Shown: positions 9,378 to 18,602, counted from the stretch's first letter. The stretch: 64,000 nt of DNA from an uncultured Flavobacteriaceae bacterium (GCA_905381055.1 CAJPUR010000003.1:62001-126000); one strand, 5' to 3'. Notes: a model not told the origin generated them from the letters alone. Numbers and translations: made by a program.

Positions 9378-10708
9378 AAATTTCTAACTGCCTGTTTAAA
9401 TTGATTGCCTCTATCAATGTAATTTTTAAATAAATCATAACTTGCACATGCAGGAGAAAGCAATACAAACTCTTTTTTTTCAGCAATTTTTTCGGAAATC
9501 TTTACAGCTTCTTGCATTGATTGAGTCTCAATAATATTATCTACAATTGGAGAAAACTTATTGATTATTTTAGAATTATCAATTCCAAGACAAACAATTG
9601 CTTTTACTTTTTCCCTTACAAGTGGAAGAAGCTGATCATAATTATTCCCTTTATCAATTCCACCGACTATCCAAACTGTTTGATTTATCATACTATCTAA
9701 GGCAAAAAATGCTGCATTTACATTAGTTGCTTTTGAATCGTTTATATAAGTAATGTTTTGAATTTTTAATACTTTCTCTAAACGATGCTCTATAGATTTA
9801 AAATTTATCAAACTATCTTGAATTGATTTTTTACTTAATTTTAAAAGCTTGCCAACAGATACTGCTGCCATTGCATTCAAAAGATTATGCCTTCCCATTA
9901 ATTTAAATTCATTAGTATTTACCATATAAGAAGAATTTTTGTAATTAGATATTATTTTATTTCTTTTAAAAAATGTGCCTTGAATTTTGGACTTAAATCC
10001 AAATTCGAAACACCTGGATTTGAAATTTGATTTTTTTATAGCATCTGTTAAAATTTCATCATCAGAATTAAAAACAATAAAATTTGACTCTGATTGATTC
10101 ATTGCTATTTTTAATTTTGCATTTAGATATTGATTAAAATCATTGTTATATCTTTCAAGATGATCGGATGAAATATTGGTTATTAAGGCAATATCTGGAG
10201 AGAAAGAATAAATGTCATCCAACTGAAAACTACTTATTTCAATGACAAAAATATCACAATCTTTTTCAGCAACTTGTTTGGCAAAACTATATCCAATATT
10301 ACCAGCTATACCTACATTATAATTTGCTTTTTTTAATAATTCATAAACAAGTAAAGCTGTGGTGGTTTTTCCATTACTACCAGTAATACCGATCATTTTT
10401 GCATTTGTATTTTTACTGGCAAACTCTATTTCAGAAATTATTGGGATTTTAGCTTCTCTAACCTTTTTAACCACATCATTTTTATCAGGAATACCCGGTG
10501 ACTTCATAACTAGATCTGCCTCAAGTATCTTACTAAGATTATGAATATTTTCTTCCCATCTAATACTATATTTTTTAAAAATTTTTTTGGCCTCAACTCC
10601 TATTTTACCTGAATCAGAAACAAAAACATCATAACCTATTTTCTGAGCTAGTATTGAGGTTCCAACTCCACTTTCTCCAGATCCTAAAACAATAAATTTT
10701 TCTTTCAT
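9374..10708 (-). CDS. murD: UDP-MurNAc-L-Ala--D-glutamate ligase
   Basis: Cytoplasmic Mur ligase adding D-Glu to UDP-MurNAc-L-Ala. The N-terminus IVLGSGESGVG binds UDP. GSNGKTTT (residues 110-117) is the P-loop, and YINDSKATN is the MurD adenine/active-site motif. The ATG at 10708 is chosen over an in-frame start at 10765: it overlaps the mraY stop by one base (TAATG) and gives [11 protein letters not shown], while the upstream 19 residues resemble translated mraY sequence. Length 444 residues, as usual for the family. Confidence 0.96.
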   Translation of the reverse strand: MKEKFIVLGSGESGVGTSILAQKIGYDVFVSDSGKIGVEAKKIFKKYSIRWEENIHNLSKILEADLVMKSPGIPDKNDVVKKVREAKIPIISEIEFASKNTNAKMIGITGSNGKTTTALLVYELLKKANYNVGIAGNIGYSFAKQVAEKDCDIFVIEISSFQLDDIYSFSPDIALITNISSDHLERYNNDFNQYLNAKLKIAMNQSESNFIVFNSDDEILTDAIKKSNFKSRCFEFGFKSKIQGTFFKRNKIISNYKNSSYMVNTNEFKLMGRHNLLNAMAAVSVGKLLKLSKKSIQDSLINFKSIEHRLEKVLKIQNITYINDSKATNVNAAFFALDSMINQTVWIVGGIDKGNNYDQLLPLVREKVKAIVCLGIDNSKIINKFSPIVDNIIETQSMQEAVKISEKIAEKKEFVLLSPACASYDLFKNYIDRGNQFKQAVRNL

Positions 10709-11922
10709 TATTTTAATTTTAAAGTCAAAATTGTTAATACACTTAGCATAATTCCAATAATCCAAAATCTGGCTACAATTTTGCTCTCATGGATTCCTTT
10801 CATCTGGAAATGATGATGTAAAGGAGACATTAAAAAAAGTCTTCTCCCTTTTCCAGTTTTTTTCTTGTAATATTTAAAAAAGCTTACTTGTAGAATTACA
10901 GAAAGGTTCTCAATTAAAAAAATCCCACACAATAATGGTAACAACAATTCCTTTCTAATCATTATGGCTATAACTGATATAATTGCTCCTATAGTTAAAC
11001 TTCCAGTATCACCCATGAAAATTTGAGCTGGAAATGCGTTATACCATAAAAAACCAATTAATGCACCTAAAAATGACGAAATAAATATAACAATCTCACC
11101 TATATCAGGGATATATATAATATTCAAGTAATCTGAATAAATTATATTGCCTGAAATCCACGAAAAAACACCTAGAGTAAAAACAATAATAGCTGAAGTT
11201 CCAGCAGCTAATCCATCTATCCCATCAGTTAAATTTGCCCCATTTGATACAGCTGAAATAATAAAAATTATTATTGGAATAAAAATCAACCAAGTGTATT
11301 CTTTTGAACCTGTTATCCAGCTTACTAATTTTGAATAATCAAATTCATTATTTTTAAATAACGGCATAGTTGTTAATAACGATTTTTCGTTATCTGAATT
11401 AATTTCATTTTCCGCCTTTATTTTTTCAAAACTTGATTTTTCTTTTCTAATTGTTATGTCGGGGTGAAAGTATATTGTTGAGCCAATTACTATTCCTAAA
11501 AAAAGTTGGCCTAAAATTTTAAAATATCCTTTGAGTCCCTTTTTATCTTTTTTAAAAATTTTAATATAATCATCTATGAACCCAAAAGCTCCCATCCAAA
11601 TTGTAGTAAAAATTAAAAGTTGGATATAAATATTATCTAATTTAGATAATAATACTACTGGGATTAACGTACTTATAATTATAATTAATCCCCCCATTGT
11701 TGGAGTACCCTCTTTATCTTTTTGCCCCTCTAAACCAAGATCTCTAATGTTTTCACCTACTTGTTTTTTCTTCAAAAAATTAATTATTTTTTTACCAAAA
11801 ATTGTTGAGACTATAAGTGAAATTATTACTGCGAATGCAGATCTAAAGGAAATAAACTGAAATAAAGAAGCACCAGAAATTTGATAATGTGTTTCTAAAT
11901 AATAAAATATTTCGTATAACAT
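10708..11922 (-). CDS. mraY: phospho-MurNAc-pentapeptide transferase MraY
   Basis: Integral membrane enzyme that transfers phospho-MurNAc-pentapeptide to undecaprenyl phosphate, making lipid I. About ten membrane helices are visible. PTMGG near residue 75, [12 protein letters not shown] with its catalytic Asp residues, and the late SPLHHHFQ histidine motif are the family hallmarks. It has 404 residues against 360 in E. coli. The extra length lies in a loop after helix 4 (about residues 155-195, rich in Lys/Glu/Asn), which I believe is common in Bacteroidota MraY. It is separated from murE by 6 bases. Confidence 0.97.
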   Translation of the reverse strand: MLYEIFYYLETHYQISGASLFQFISFRSAFAVIISLIVSTIFGKKIINFLKKKQVGENIRDLGLEGQKDKEGTPTMGGLIIIISTLIPVVLLSKLDNIYIQLLIFTTIWMGAFGFIDDYIKIFKKDKKGLKGYFKILGQLFLGIVIGSTIYFHPDITIRKEKSSFEKIKAENEINSDNEKSLLTTMPLFKNNEFDYSKLVSWITGSKEYTWLIFIPIIIFIISAVSNGANLTDGIDGLAAGTSAIIVFTLGVFSWISGNIIYSDYLNIIYIPDIGEIVIFISSFLGALIGFLWYNAFPAQIFMGDTGSLTIGAIISVIAIMIRKELLLPLLCGIFLIENLSVILQVSFFKYYKKKTGKGRRLFLMSPLHHHFQMKGIHESKIVARFWIIGIMLSVLTILTLKLK

Positions 11923-11928
11923 TTTAAG

Positions 11929-13386
11929 TTATTTTATTTCTGAAATTATTTTCTTAACAATTTTATATTCATTAAAAGGCTTTTTATGTCCATTAACCTC
12001 TTGAAATTCTTCATGTCCTTTCCCTGCAATAAGTAGAATATCTCCTGTTTTTAACATACTAAAAGCCTTTCTAATAGCCTCTTCTCTATTAATAATATTA
12101 ATTACTTTATTGACACATTCTAAAGGGACTCCATTATTCATGGATTGAATTATTTTTTGAGGATCTTCATTTCTGGGATTATCCGAAGTAAAAATTACTT
12201 TATCACTTTTAATACTTGCTATTTTTCCTATTATAGGCCTCTTTTTTTTATCTCTTTCTCCTCCACAACCAACAATCGTAATTAGTTTCTTAAAATCTTT
12301 CCTTATTTCGTTAATTGATGAAAGAACATTTTGTAGGGCATCTGGAGTATGAGCATAATCAATTATAATTTTTGCTTTTTCAGTTTGAATAATATCAAAA
12401 CGTCCTCTAACATTTTTTAGCTTACTTAAATGAGATAAAACACTTATTGGATCTAACTTCAGTAACATAGCAACTGAATAAACAGCTAGTAAATTCGATG
12501 CATTATATTTCCCGACCAAATGTGTCCAAAAATCAGTATTATTTATTTTAATTAACATTCCTGAAAAATCAATTTCAAGTATAATTGCATTAAAATCCGC
12601 ATAGGAGTTAATTGAAAATGATTTTTTTTCTGCTAGAGTATTTTGTAATATGTATTTGCCATTTTTATCATCAAAATTACTTAATGCAAATGCTCCTTTT
12701 GGCAATTGATCAAAAAATACTTTTTTTACATCCCTATAATCTTTAAATGTTTTGTGATAATCTAAATGATCATGAGAAATATTAAGGAAAACCCCACCTT
12801 TAAAATTTAATCCAAATATCCTAGATTGATCTATACCATGAGATGAAACTTCCATAAAACAATATTCAATGCCATTATTAACCATTCTGCTTAAATATTG
12901 ATTAAGAACAATAGGATTTGGAGTTGTATGAGATGAGTTTTCTTCAATTTCATTGAATTTAAATGAAATAGTAGATATCATTCCAACTTTAAATCCTTGA
13001 GATTTTAGTAATTTGTACAAAAGAGTTACGGTCGTAGTTTTCCCATTAGTTCCAGTAATACCGATTAAAGATATTTTTTTTGATGGATTATCATAAAAAT
13101 TATTTGATATAATTGCTAATGCCTTTTTTGAATCCTCTACTATTAAATATGTTATTTTTTTATTTATTGACTTGGGTACTTCTTCACATATAATTGAATT
13201 AGCTCCATTTGATATTGCCTGATCTATATATCTAAAACCGTTGTCAATACTACCGCTTAAAGCAACAAAAATGAAATTTTTCTTAACAATCCTTGAGTCA
13301 AATGAAATCTTATTAATTTTAATATTAACCGAACCAATAGTTGTTCTTAAAGAAACTTTATAAATAAGTTTTTTTAATTCTATCAT
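11929..13386 (-). CDS. murE: UDP-MurNAc-tripeptide synthetase (meso-DAP type) MurE
   Basis: Cytoplasmic Mur ligase adding the third stem-peptide residue. GTNGKTTT (residues 112-119) is the P-loop and EVSSHGIDQSR is characteristic of MurE. The DNPRNEDP motif near residue 405 is the determinant of meso-diaminopimelate specificity, whereas Lys-specific enzymes differ there. The GKGHE segment near the C-terminus also fits. Length 485 residues. The start overlaps the ftsI stop by 4 bases. This predicts DAP-type peptidoglycan, as expected for a Gram-negative organism. Confidence 0.97.
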   Translation of the reverse strand: MIELKKLIYKVSLRTTIGSVNIKINKISFDSRIVKKNFIFVALSGSIDNGFRYIDQAISNGANSIICEEVPKSINKKITYLIVEDSKKALAIISNNFYDNPSKKISLIGITGTNGKTTTVTLLYKLLKSQGFKVGMISTISFKFNEIEENSSHTTPNPIVLNQYLSRMVNNGIEYCFMEVSSHGIDQSRIFGLNFKGGVFLNISHDHLDYHKTFKDYRDVKKVFFDQLPKGAFALSNFDDKNGKYILQNTLAEKKSFSINSYADFNAIILEIDFSGMLIKINNTDFWTHLVGKYNASNLLAVYSVAMLLKLDPISVLSHLSKLKNVRGRFDIIQTEKAKIIIDYAHTPDALQNVLSSINEIRKDFKKLITIVGCGGERDKKKRPIIGKIASIKSDKVIFTSDNPRNEDPQKIIQSMNNGVPLECVNKVINIINREEAIRKAFSMLKTGDILLIAGKGHEEFQEVNGHKKPFNEYKIVKKIISEIK

Positions 13387-15368
13387 GATAATTCTAAAAT
13401 TATTTTTTCATTAATTACTATTTTAGCTCCCTCCTTTATAGATTGACTTTTAACCTTTCCACTTCCTTTTAAAATAACTTCTAATCCCATTTTCTCTAAC
13501 AAACTGATTGCATCCATTGCAGGTAAACCTTTTAAATCAGGTATTTTGTTAAAACTTTTGATTTTAAATGATTTAACGTTAATTTCTTTTGGCTTTTTCT
13601 CTTCAAAAAATCTCAATTCTGGAGTAGAATTATAAATTTTTTTAGCTATTTCTTTAAAAACTGGAGCAGCTACTTGAGAACCATAATATCCTTTTTTCTT
13701 ATCAGGCTTATGAATAACTACAATACATGAATACTTAGGTTTATTTGAAGGGAAATATCCAACAAAACTTGAAATATATTGAACATCATTCTTAGCATAA
13801 TCAACTTGACAAGTTCCTGTTTTTCCTGAAATGGCGAATAGACTGTCCTTAATCATATTTGCAGTACCCCATTTTTTATCAACTACATTAAATAACATTT
13901 TTTTTACTTTTGATAAAGTTGAGCTTGAGCAAATTGATGGATTTATTATCTCTTTGTTAAAAACTTTAGTTGTATTTTTATCATATCCACTAACTTTGTG
14001 AACAAATTTTGGCTTAACCATTTCACCATTATTAGCAATAGAATTATAAAAAGTAAGTATTTGTAAAGGAGTTAATAAAATTCCATATCCAAAAGCCATC
14101 CATGGTAAATTTAAACCGCTCCAATTTGAATCTGAAGGGTATGGGATTTTAGGATTTCCCTCACCTTTAATTGGTAAGCCCAAAGGTTTATTTAGTCCCA
14201 TATCATACAACCTATTAACAAAATGTTCTGGTCTATTTTTATAATTATCATTTATAATTTTAACTATTGCAGTATTTGAGGAGAGCTCAAATGCTTTAGA
14301 AGTGGTGATTTTACCATAGCCGCCTTCTTTTGAATCTTTAACTTTATATTTATTATAAAACACAATTTCTCCATTACCAGTTTCAACAAAATCATTATCT
14401 GAAATAACACTGTCCTCCAAAGCTGCAATAATTGACATTAGTTTAAAAGTTGATCCTGGCTCATGTGCCTCTCCAATCGCATAATTTAATTTTTCATAAT
14501 ATTTACCACTTTTTGTTTTACCTAAATTCGATATTGCTTTTATATCTCCTGAATTAGTTTCCATAACTACTACTGTACCATGATCAGCATCATATTTTTC
14601 TAATTGATCTAATAAAGCATGATGAGCAATATCTTGAAAATTAATATTTAAAGTCGCATAAATATCAAACCCTTCAGTAGGTTCTTTTTCATTATTATCA
14701 TTTATTGGCTTCCACTGACCATTAGCAATTTTCTGTTTTAACCTTCTCCCATTTTCTCCTTTTAAAATTTGACCAAAAGCCCCTTCTAAACCAACTCTGA
14801 TATAATGCCCAGCAGGATCTTTTTTCTCATAACCAATTGTTCTTTCTGCAATTTTACCTATTGGATGTTCCCTAACAACTTTAGTTTCTACAATTAATCC
14901 TCCTTTAATGGAAGGTAAATTAAAAAGAGGTAATTTCTTAATCTTATTATATTGTGAAAAGCTCAAATTATTTGCAATCAATAAATATCTATTATTATTT
15001 TTTCTAGCATTATCCAGAAGATTTTTATAATATTCCTTACTCTCGCCAAGGATAACAGATAGTTTTTCTGTCAGCTCATCTATACTGTTGTTATAATTTT
15101 CTTTTTTTGGTGTTTTAGAATCCCACCTTATTTCATATTTTGTTACGGAAGTAGCTAAAAGACTTTTGTCATCAGAAAAAATATTACCCCTACTAGCTTG
15201 TAACTCAAAATTTTTGACAGTTCTTTTTTTTGACAAATTTTTATAAAAAGTTCCCTCATCGAATTGAATAAAAATTAGTTTAAAAAAAATTATAATTGCT
15301 AAAGATAAAAACCCTAAACAGATTAAATAAAATCTATTCATTGTTTTTTTAAAATTATCTTTTATCAT
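13383..15368 (-). CDS. ftsI: septal transpeptidase FtsI (PBP with PASTA domain)
   Basis: Class B penicillin-binding protein cross-linking septal peptidoglycan. One N-terminal membrane anchor (about 12-35) is followed by the dimerisation domain and the transpeptidase domain with STFK (306-309, Ser306 nucleophile), SSN (363-365) and KTG (516-518). One PASTA domain occupies roughly residues 605-660 (IPDLKGLPAMDAISLLEKMG). E. coli FtsI lacks PASTA, but a single C-terminal PASTA is usual in Bacteroidota FtsI as I recall. Length 661 residues. It starts 4 bases after ftsL and overlaps murE by 4. Confidence 0.96.
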   Translation of the reverse strand: MIKDNFKKTMNRFYLICLGFLSLAIIIFFKLIFIQFDEGTFYKNLSKKRTVKNFELQASRGNIFSDDKSLLATSVTKYEIRWDSKTPKKENYNNSIDELTEKLSVILGESKEYYKNLLDNARKNNNRYLLIANNLSFSQYNKIKKLPLFNLPSIKGGLIVETKVVREHPIGKIAERTIGYEKKDPAGHYIRVGLEGAFGQILKGENGRRLKQKIANGQWKPINDNNEKEPTEGFDIYATLNINFQDIAHHALLDQLEKYDADHGTVVVMETNSGDIKAISNLGKTKSGKYYEKLNYAIGEAHEPGSTFKLMSIIAALEDSVISDNDFVETGNGEIVFYNKYKVKDSKEGGYGKITTSKAFELSSNTAIVKIINDNYKNRPEHFVNRLYDMGLNKPLGLPIKGEGNPKIPYPSDSNWSGLNLPWMAFGYGILLTPLQILTFYNSIANNGEMVKPKFVHKVSGYDKNTTKVFNKEIINPSICSSSTLSKVKKMLFNVVDKKWGTANMIKDSLFAISGKTGTCQVDYAKNDVQYISSFVGYFPSNKPKYSCIVVIHKPDKKKGYYGSQVAAPVFKEIAKKIYNSTPELRFFEEKKPKEINVKSFKIKSFNKIPDLKGLPAMDAISLLEKMGLEVILKGSGKVKSQSIKEGAKIVINEKIILELS

Positions 15369-15372
15369 AAAA

Positions 15373-15681
15373 TCAATTTTTAAAAATCAATTTAATTGGT
15401 GGTTTATCAGCAGGCCTTATATGAGTATTTCTTAATTTATATGTTACTTTTGACTCCATTTTAAGTTCCATTAAATATGCTCTACTTTCAACAAATTGAC
15501 TTTTGAGCTCATTAATTTGTTCATTCAATTGTGCAATTCTAAATATTTTATTTTCAGCACTATGAGCACTGAAAATTATTAATAACGCCAAAAAGGATAC
15601 AAAAAGAATAACTCGCCAATTTTTAAATGCGTCTTCACTAACTAAAAATTTAATATTTAATAAATCAAGGATTTTATTCAT
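15373..15681 (-). CDS. ftsL: FtsL-like division protein
   Basis: Short bitopic protein of 102 residues with a cytoplasmic N-terminus, one membrane helix at about residues 25-41 (VILFVSFLALLIIFSAHSA) and a predicted coiled coil (RIAQLNEQINELKSQF). This is the architecture of FtsL, which pairs with FtsB/FtsQ to activate FtsW-FtsI. Sequence conservation with proteobacterial FtsL is minimal. The call rests on architecture and on the invariant position between rsmH and ftsI. It overlaps rsmH by 4 bases. Confidence 0.85.
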   Translation of the reverse strand: MNKILDLLNIKFLVSEDAFKNWRVILFVSFLALLIIFSAHSAENKIFRIAQLNEQINELKSQFVESRAYLMELKMESKVTYKLRNTHIRPADKPPIKLIFKN

Positions 15682-16583
15682 ATTTTTTCAGCAATTCTAA
15701 GTTTAGCACTTCTTGACCTTCTATTTTTTTTCAATTCCTGAACTGATGGAATTTGAAATTTTCCAATTTTTTTAAAAAAAATCTTTCTATTACCATAAAA
15801 ATCTTTTTTAGCATAACCAGTAAATACACTTTCTGAAAAAAATTTTTTTACAATTCTATCCTCTAATGAATGATATGTTAAACAAACCATTCTCCCCTTT
15901 GACTTTAGTATATCTTTTGACTGAATCAAAAGCTTTTTAATTGAATCTAATTCTTGATTTACTTCAATTCTAATTGCTTGAAAAACTTTAGAGGAATAAC
16001 TATTTAAATATTTTCCAGGTATTATTTGATTAATAATTTCATACAAATCTTTAGTTGTCTTTAAAGGTTTAATAGCTCTAAATTTTATGATTTTTTCAAT
16101 CAAATTGTTGGGGTTTTTAATTTCACCAAAAGTGTTAAAAATTTTTTTTAAACTTATTTCAGGATAATTATTCAAAACTTTACAAGCGGTCATAGATAAA
16201 TTTTGATTCATTCTCATATCCAATGGTCCATTTTTCTTATATGAAAATCCTCGTTCCTTCTTATCTAACTGGTGTGATGAAACTCCAAAATCAGCTAATA
16301 TTCCGTCAACTGAAAAAATTCCGTAAAAATTTAAATATTTTTTTATTTCTTTAAAGTTTGAATGAATTAATACTAGCCTAGGATCTTTAAAATCATTTTT
16401 TATTGCATCTAAATCTTGATCAAAAGAAAAAAGTTTACCACTATCTGACAAACTATTAAGAATTCCCTTTGAATGCCCCCCTCCTCCAAAAGTGACATCA
16501 ACATATACGCCATTCCTGTCTGTAATTAGACCATTAATTGATTCATTTAAAAGAACAGGTTTATGATAATTCATTTTTTTCAT
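15678..16583 (-). CDS. rsmH: 16S rRNA m4C1402 methyltransferase RsmH
   Basis: SAM-dependent methyltransferase (MraW/RsmH) that N4-methylates C1402 of 16S rRNA. HKPVLLNESINGL opens the domain and YVDVTFGGGGHSKGIL (about 27-42) is the SAM-binding loop. DGILADFGVSSHQLD and MVCLTYHSLEDRIVK are further family blocks. Two ATGs are possible, at 16583 (used here, 23-base overlap with mraZ) and at 16574 (14-base overlap). The protein is 301 or 298 residues, normal either way. Confidence 0.97.
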   Translation of the reverse strand: MKKMNYHKPVLLNESINGLITDRNGVYVDVTFGGGGHSKGILNSLSDSGKLFSFDQDLDAIKNDFKDPRLVLIHSNFKEIKKYLNFYGIFSVDGILADFGVSSHQLDKKERGFSYKKNGPLDMRMNQNLSMTACKVLNNYPEISLKKIFNTFGEIKNPNNLIEKIIKFRAIKPLKTTKDLYEIINQIIPGKYLNSYSSKVFQAIRIEVNQELDSIKKLLIQSKDILKSKGRMVCLTYHSLEDRIVKKFFSESVFTGYAKKDFYGNRKIFFKKIGKFQIPSVQELKKNRRSRSAKLRIAEKI

Positions 16584-17031
16584 CTTTATCTCCCATTACT
16601 TCTTCTGCTAGTTTTGCAAAATTTATTTTAGCCTCACTAATCGATTCCTCATATAATTTTTTGTCCCATATTTCAAGAATATTAACAACAGAGGAAATAA
16701 CTGTTGCTTTTGTTATACCAGCATTTTTTAGCAAATCTTTTGGAATTAAAAGTCTTCCAGTTGAATCAATTTCAATAAATCTAACTCCTGCGGAAAAACG
16801 TCTTATAAAATCAATATTTTTCTTATTGAACCTATTTAATTTATTAATTTTTTCCATTAATAACTCCCATTCAAAAATGGGATATAATTCCAAGCATTTA
16901 TTAAATACAGCTCTTTTTATGACAAACCCTTCCTTTATTTTTTTGAAAAGCTGTTTTTTTAATGCAACTGGAAGCATTATTCTTCCTTTTGAATCTGCTT
17001 TACATTCATATGTACCAATAAGATGTTGCAT
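16561..17031 (-). CDS. mraZ: transcriptional regulator MraZ
   Basis: AbrB-like DNA-binding protein and first gene of the dcw operon, known in E. coli to repress its own operon by binding tandem TGGGN-type boxes. It has 156 residues with two MraZ swapped-hairpin repeats: GTYECKADSKGRIMLPVALK near the N-terminus and FIEIDSTGRLLIPKDLLK near residue 95. Both retain the D(S/A)xGR(I/L)xxP core. The promoter region just upstream contains three evenly spaced GTGG boxes (17065-17094), consistent with autoregulation. Confidence 0.97.
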   Translation of the reverse strand: MQHLIGTYECKADSKGRIMLPVALKKQLFKKIKEGFVIKRAVFNKCLELYPIFEWELLMEKINKLNRFNKKNIDFIRRFSAGVRFIEIDSTGRLLIPKDLLKNAGITKATVISSVVNILEIWDKKLYEESISEAKINFAKLAEEVMGDKDEKNELS

Positions 17032-17049
17032 CTGATGCTTTAATTAAAC

Positions 17050-17057
17050 CAAATATA
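17050..17057 (-). promoter_or_regulatory. -7 box of the mraZ/dcw promoter
   Basis: Read on the minus strand this is TATATTTG, a perfect match to the Bacteroidota sigma-70 -7 consensus TAnnTTTG. It lies 18 bases before the mraZ ATG, giving a leader of roughly a dozen bases. A TTG at 17084-17082 could be the -33 element, but the 24-base spacing is longer than typical. No other perfect -7 box is seen upstream of mraZ. Confidence 0.6.
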
Positions 17058-17064
17058 AAATTAA

Positions 17065-17094
17065 TTTACCACTTTTATCCACAATTTACCACTT
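17065..17094 (-). promoter_or_regulatory. MraZ-box operator: three GTGG repeats, 10-base period
   Basis: On the minus strand three direct repeats follow each other with exact 10-base spacing: GTGGTAAATT, GTGGATAAAA, GTGGTAAATT (CCAC on the plus strand at 17069, 17079 and 17089). MraZ operators in other bacteria are three or four short G-rich boxes spaced by about one helical turn in front of mraZ. Position immediately upstream of the -7 box makes repression by steric block likely. The role is inferred from arrangement; the flavobacterial box consensus is not known to me. Confidence 0.7.
17075..17083 (+). promoter_or_regulatory. perfect DnaA-box 9-mer inside the MraZ operator
   Basis: TTATCCACA on the plus strand equals the high-affinity DnaA box. 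It coincides with the middle GTGG repeat, the one that differs from its two neighbours. A single 9-mer could occur by chance in 64 kb, so the binding role is only a possibility. No dnaA gene and no box cluster are seen, so this is not an origin. Confidence 0.35.
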
Positions 17095-17178
17095 TGTTAA
17101 TAAGTTTTAAAAAATCCCTTTGGTATAGATATAGATCTTGATGATTAAATAAATAATAATAAAACTCTAATTAATCCA

Positions 17179-17186
17179 TATATTTG
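17179..17186 (+). promoter_or_regulatory. -7 box upstream of the alpha/beta hydrolase gene
   Basis: TATATTTG is a perfect TAnnTTTG match located 28 bases before the ATG at 17214, giving a leader of about 20 bases. No well-spaced -33 TTG is evident. It would drive the hydrolase and engB. Confidence 0.5.
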
Positions 17187-17213
17187 AATTTGATTAAGAG
17201 TAATTATTAGTTT

Positions 17214-17975
17214 ATGGGAAAACTCATCAAAGAAGGTAAATTCAATTACGTAGAGATTGGAAATGGGCCACCAATTATAATTCTCCACGGACTCATGGGT
17301 GGTCTAAGTAATTTCGCAGGAGTTTCTGATTATTTTCCTAAAATAGGCTATAAAGTGATAATACCTCAACTTCCAATCTATGAACTCTCTATTGATGAAA
17401 CTAATGTTGAGACCTTTTCTGATTATCTTCATGAATTTATTCTTTTTAAAAAACTTGATAAAGCTATCTTATTAGGTAATTCTTTGGGGGGTCATATTGG
17501 TTTATTTTACACTAAATCTTATCCAGAATTTGTGAATGGTTTAGTAATTACCGGCAGTTCAGGGCTTTATGAAAACTCTATGGGAGGGACATATCCTAAA
17601 AGAGGTGATTATGAATATATTAAGAAAAAAAGTGAAGAAGTTTTTTATGACCCTAAAATTGCAACAAAAGAGTTAGTTGATGAAGTTTTTGAATCAGTAA
17701 ATGATAGAAATAAGTTGATTAGAACTTTGGCAATTGCTAAAAGCGCAATACGTCATAATATGTCTAAAGATCTACCTTCTATGAAAACTCCCGTAGGAAT
17801 TATATGGGGTGTAAATGATAATGTAACTCCTGCTAATGTTGGAGAAGAATTTCATAAACTATTACCTAATTCAAAACTATATTGGATTGACAAATGTGGC
17901 CATGCTCCAATGATGGAACATCCAAAAAAATTCAATGATATACTTAAAAATTGGCTAGATAAAAATAATTTTTAA
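17214..17975 (+). CDS. alpha/beta-fold hydrolase
   Basis: Cytoplasmic alpha/beta hydrolase of 253 residues. The oxyanion HG motif is at 25-26 (ILHGLMGG), the nucleophile elbow GNSLGG is at 88-93 (Ser90), an acid is in WGVNDNVTP and the catalytic His is in CGHAPMMEHP, so the triad is complete. No signal peptide is present. The substrate is unknown; esterase or C-C bond hydrolase are options. It lies 9 bases before engB and divergent from mraZ, an arrangement I recall from other flavobacterial genomes. Confidence 0.88.
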   Translation: MGKLIKEGKFNYVEIGNGPPIIILHGLMGGLSNFAGVSDYFPKIGYKVIIPQLPIYELSIDETNVETFSDYLHEFILFKKLDKAILLGNSLGGHIGLFYTKSYPEFVNGLVITGSSGLYENSMGGTYPKRGDYEYIKKKSEEVFYDPKIATKELVDEVFESVNDRNKLIRTLAIAKSAIRHNMSKDLPSMKTPVGIIWGVNDNVTPANVGEEFHKLLPNSKLYWIDKCGHAPMMEHPKKFNDILKNWLDKNNF

Positions 17976-17984
17976 CTCGTTTTT

Positions 17985-18602
17985 ATGTCAATAAAATCAT
18001 CTGAATTTCTTATGAGTAATTCTGACATTAACAAATGTCCAAAAGAGAATATACCGGAATACCCTTTTATTGGAAGGTCAAATGTTGGAAAATCTTCTTT
18101 AATAAACTTTATTTGTAACAAAAAAAATTTAGCTAAAACATCCAGAAAACCTGGGAAAACTGAATTAATAAACCATTTTAAAATAAATAAATCTTGGTAT
18201 CTAGTGGATCTACCTGGGTATGGATACAGTGTTTCTTCTAAATCAAAAAAAATACAATTCCAAAAAATCATTTCAAATTATTTCAAAAAAAGAAAACAAA
18301 TTATACTGACTTTTATTTTAATTGATATTAGGCATGAGCCCCAAAAGATTGACTTGGAATTTATGAAATGGTTAAATAATATTAAAATTCCCTTCTCATT
18401 GATATTTACGAAGTCTGATAAAATAACTGATAAAAAAAAAAATGAAAATATAAACTTTTATAAAAAAACACTTGAAAATTTTTGGGAGGAAATACCGCCA
18501 CTATTTATTACATCGTCGTCAAAAAAAGAAGGAAAAAAAGAATTAACAAATTATATAGATAAATTAAATGAAGAATTTAAAAAAAATAAACTATTTTTTT
18601 AA
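17985..18602 (+). CDS. engB: ribosome biogenesis GTPase EngB/YsxC
   Basis: Small TRAFAC GTPase needed for large ribosomal subunit assembly. G1 is GRSNVGKSS (residues 30-38), the switch I region contains RKPGKT, G3 is DLPGYGY (75-81), G4 is TKSD and G5 is in TSSSKKEG. Length 205 residues, typical. It follows the hydrolase by 9 bases. Its last 12 bases overlap the 3' end of gldC on the other strand, leaving no room for a conventional terminator. Confidence 0.96.
   Translation: MSIKSSEFLMSNSDINKCPKENIPEYPFIGRSNVGKSSLINFICNKKNLAKTSRKPGKTELINHFKINKSWYLVDLPGYGYSVSSKSKKIQFQKIISNYFKKRKQIILTFILIDIRHEPQKIDLEFMKWLNNIKIPFSLIFTKSDKITDKKKNENINFYKKTLENFWEEIPPLFITSSSKKEGKKELTNYIDKLNEEFKKNKLFF

Noticed and set aside
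16538-17035. 165-codon open frame on the plus strand opposite mraZ
   Set aside because: It lies antisense to mraZ, whose family identity is certain, and its translation is Ser/Phe-rich with no domain.
17041-17213. Possible replication origin because of the DnaA box
   Set aside because: Only one 9-mer, no dnaA or dnaN nearby and no box cluster; the site is better explained as a promoter/operator region.
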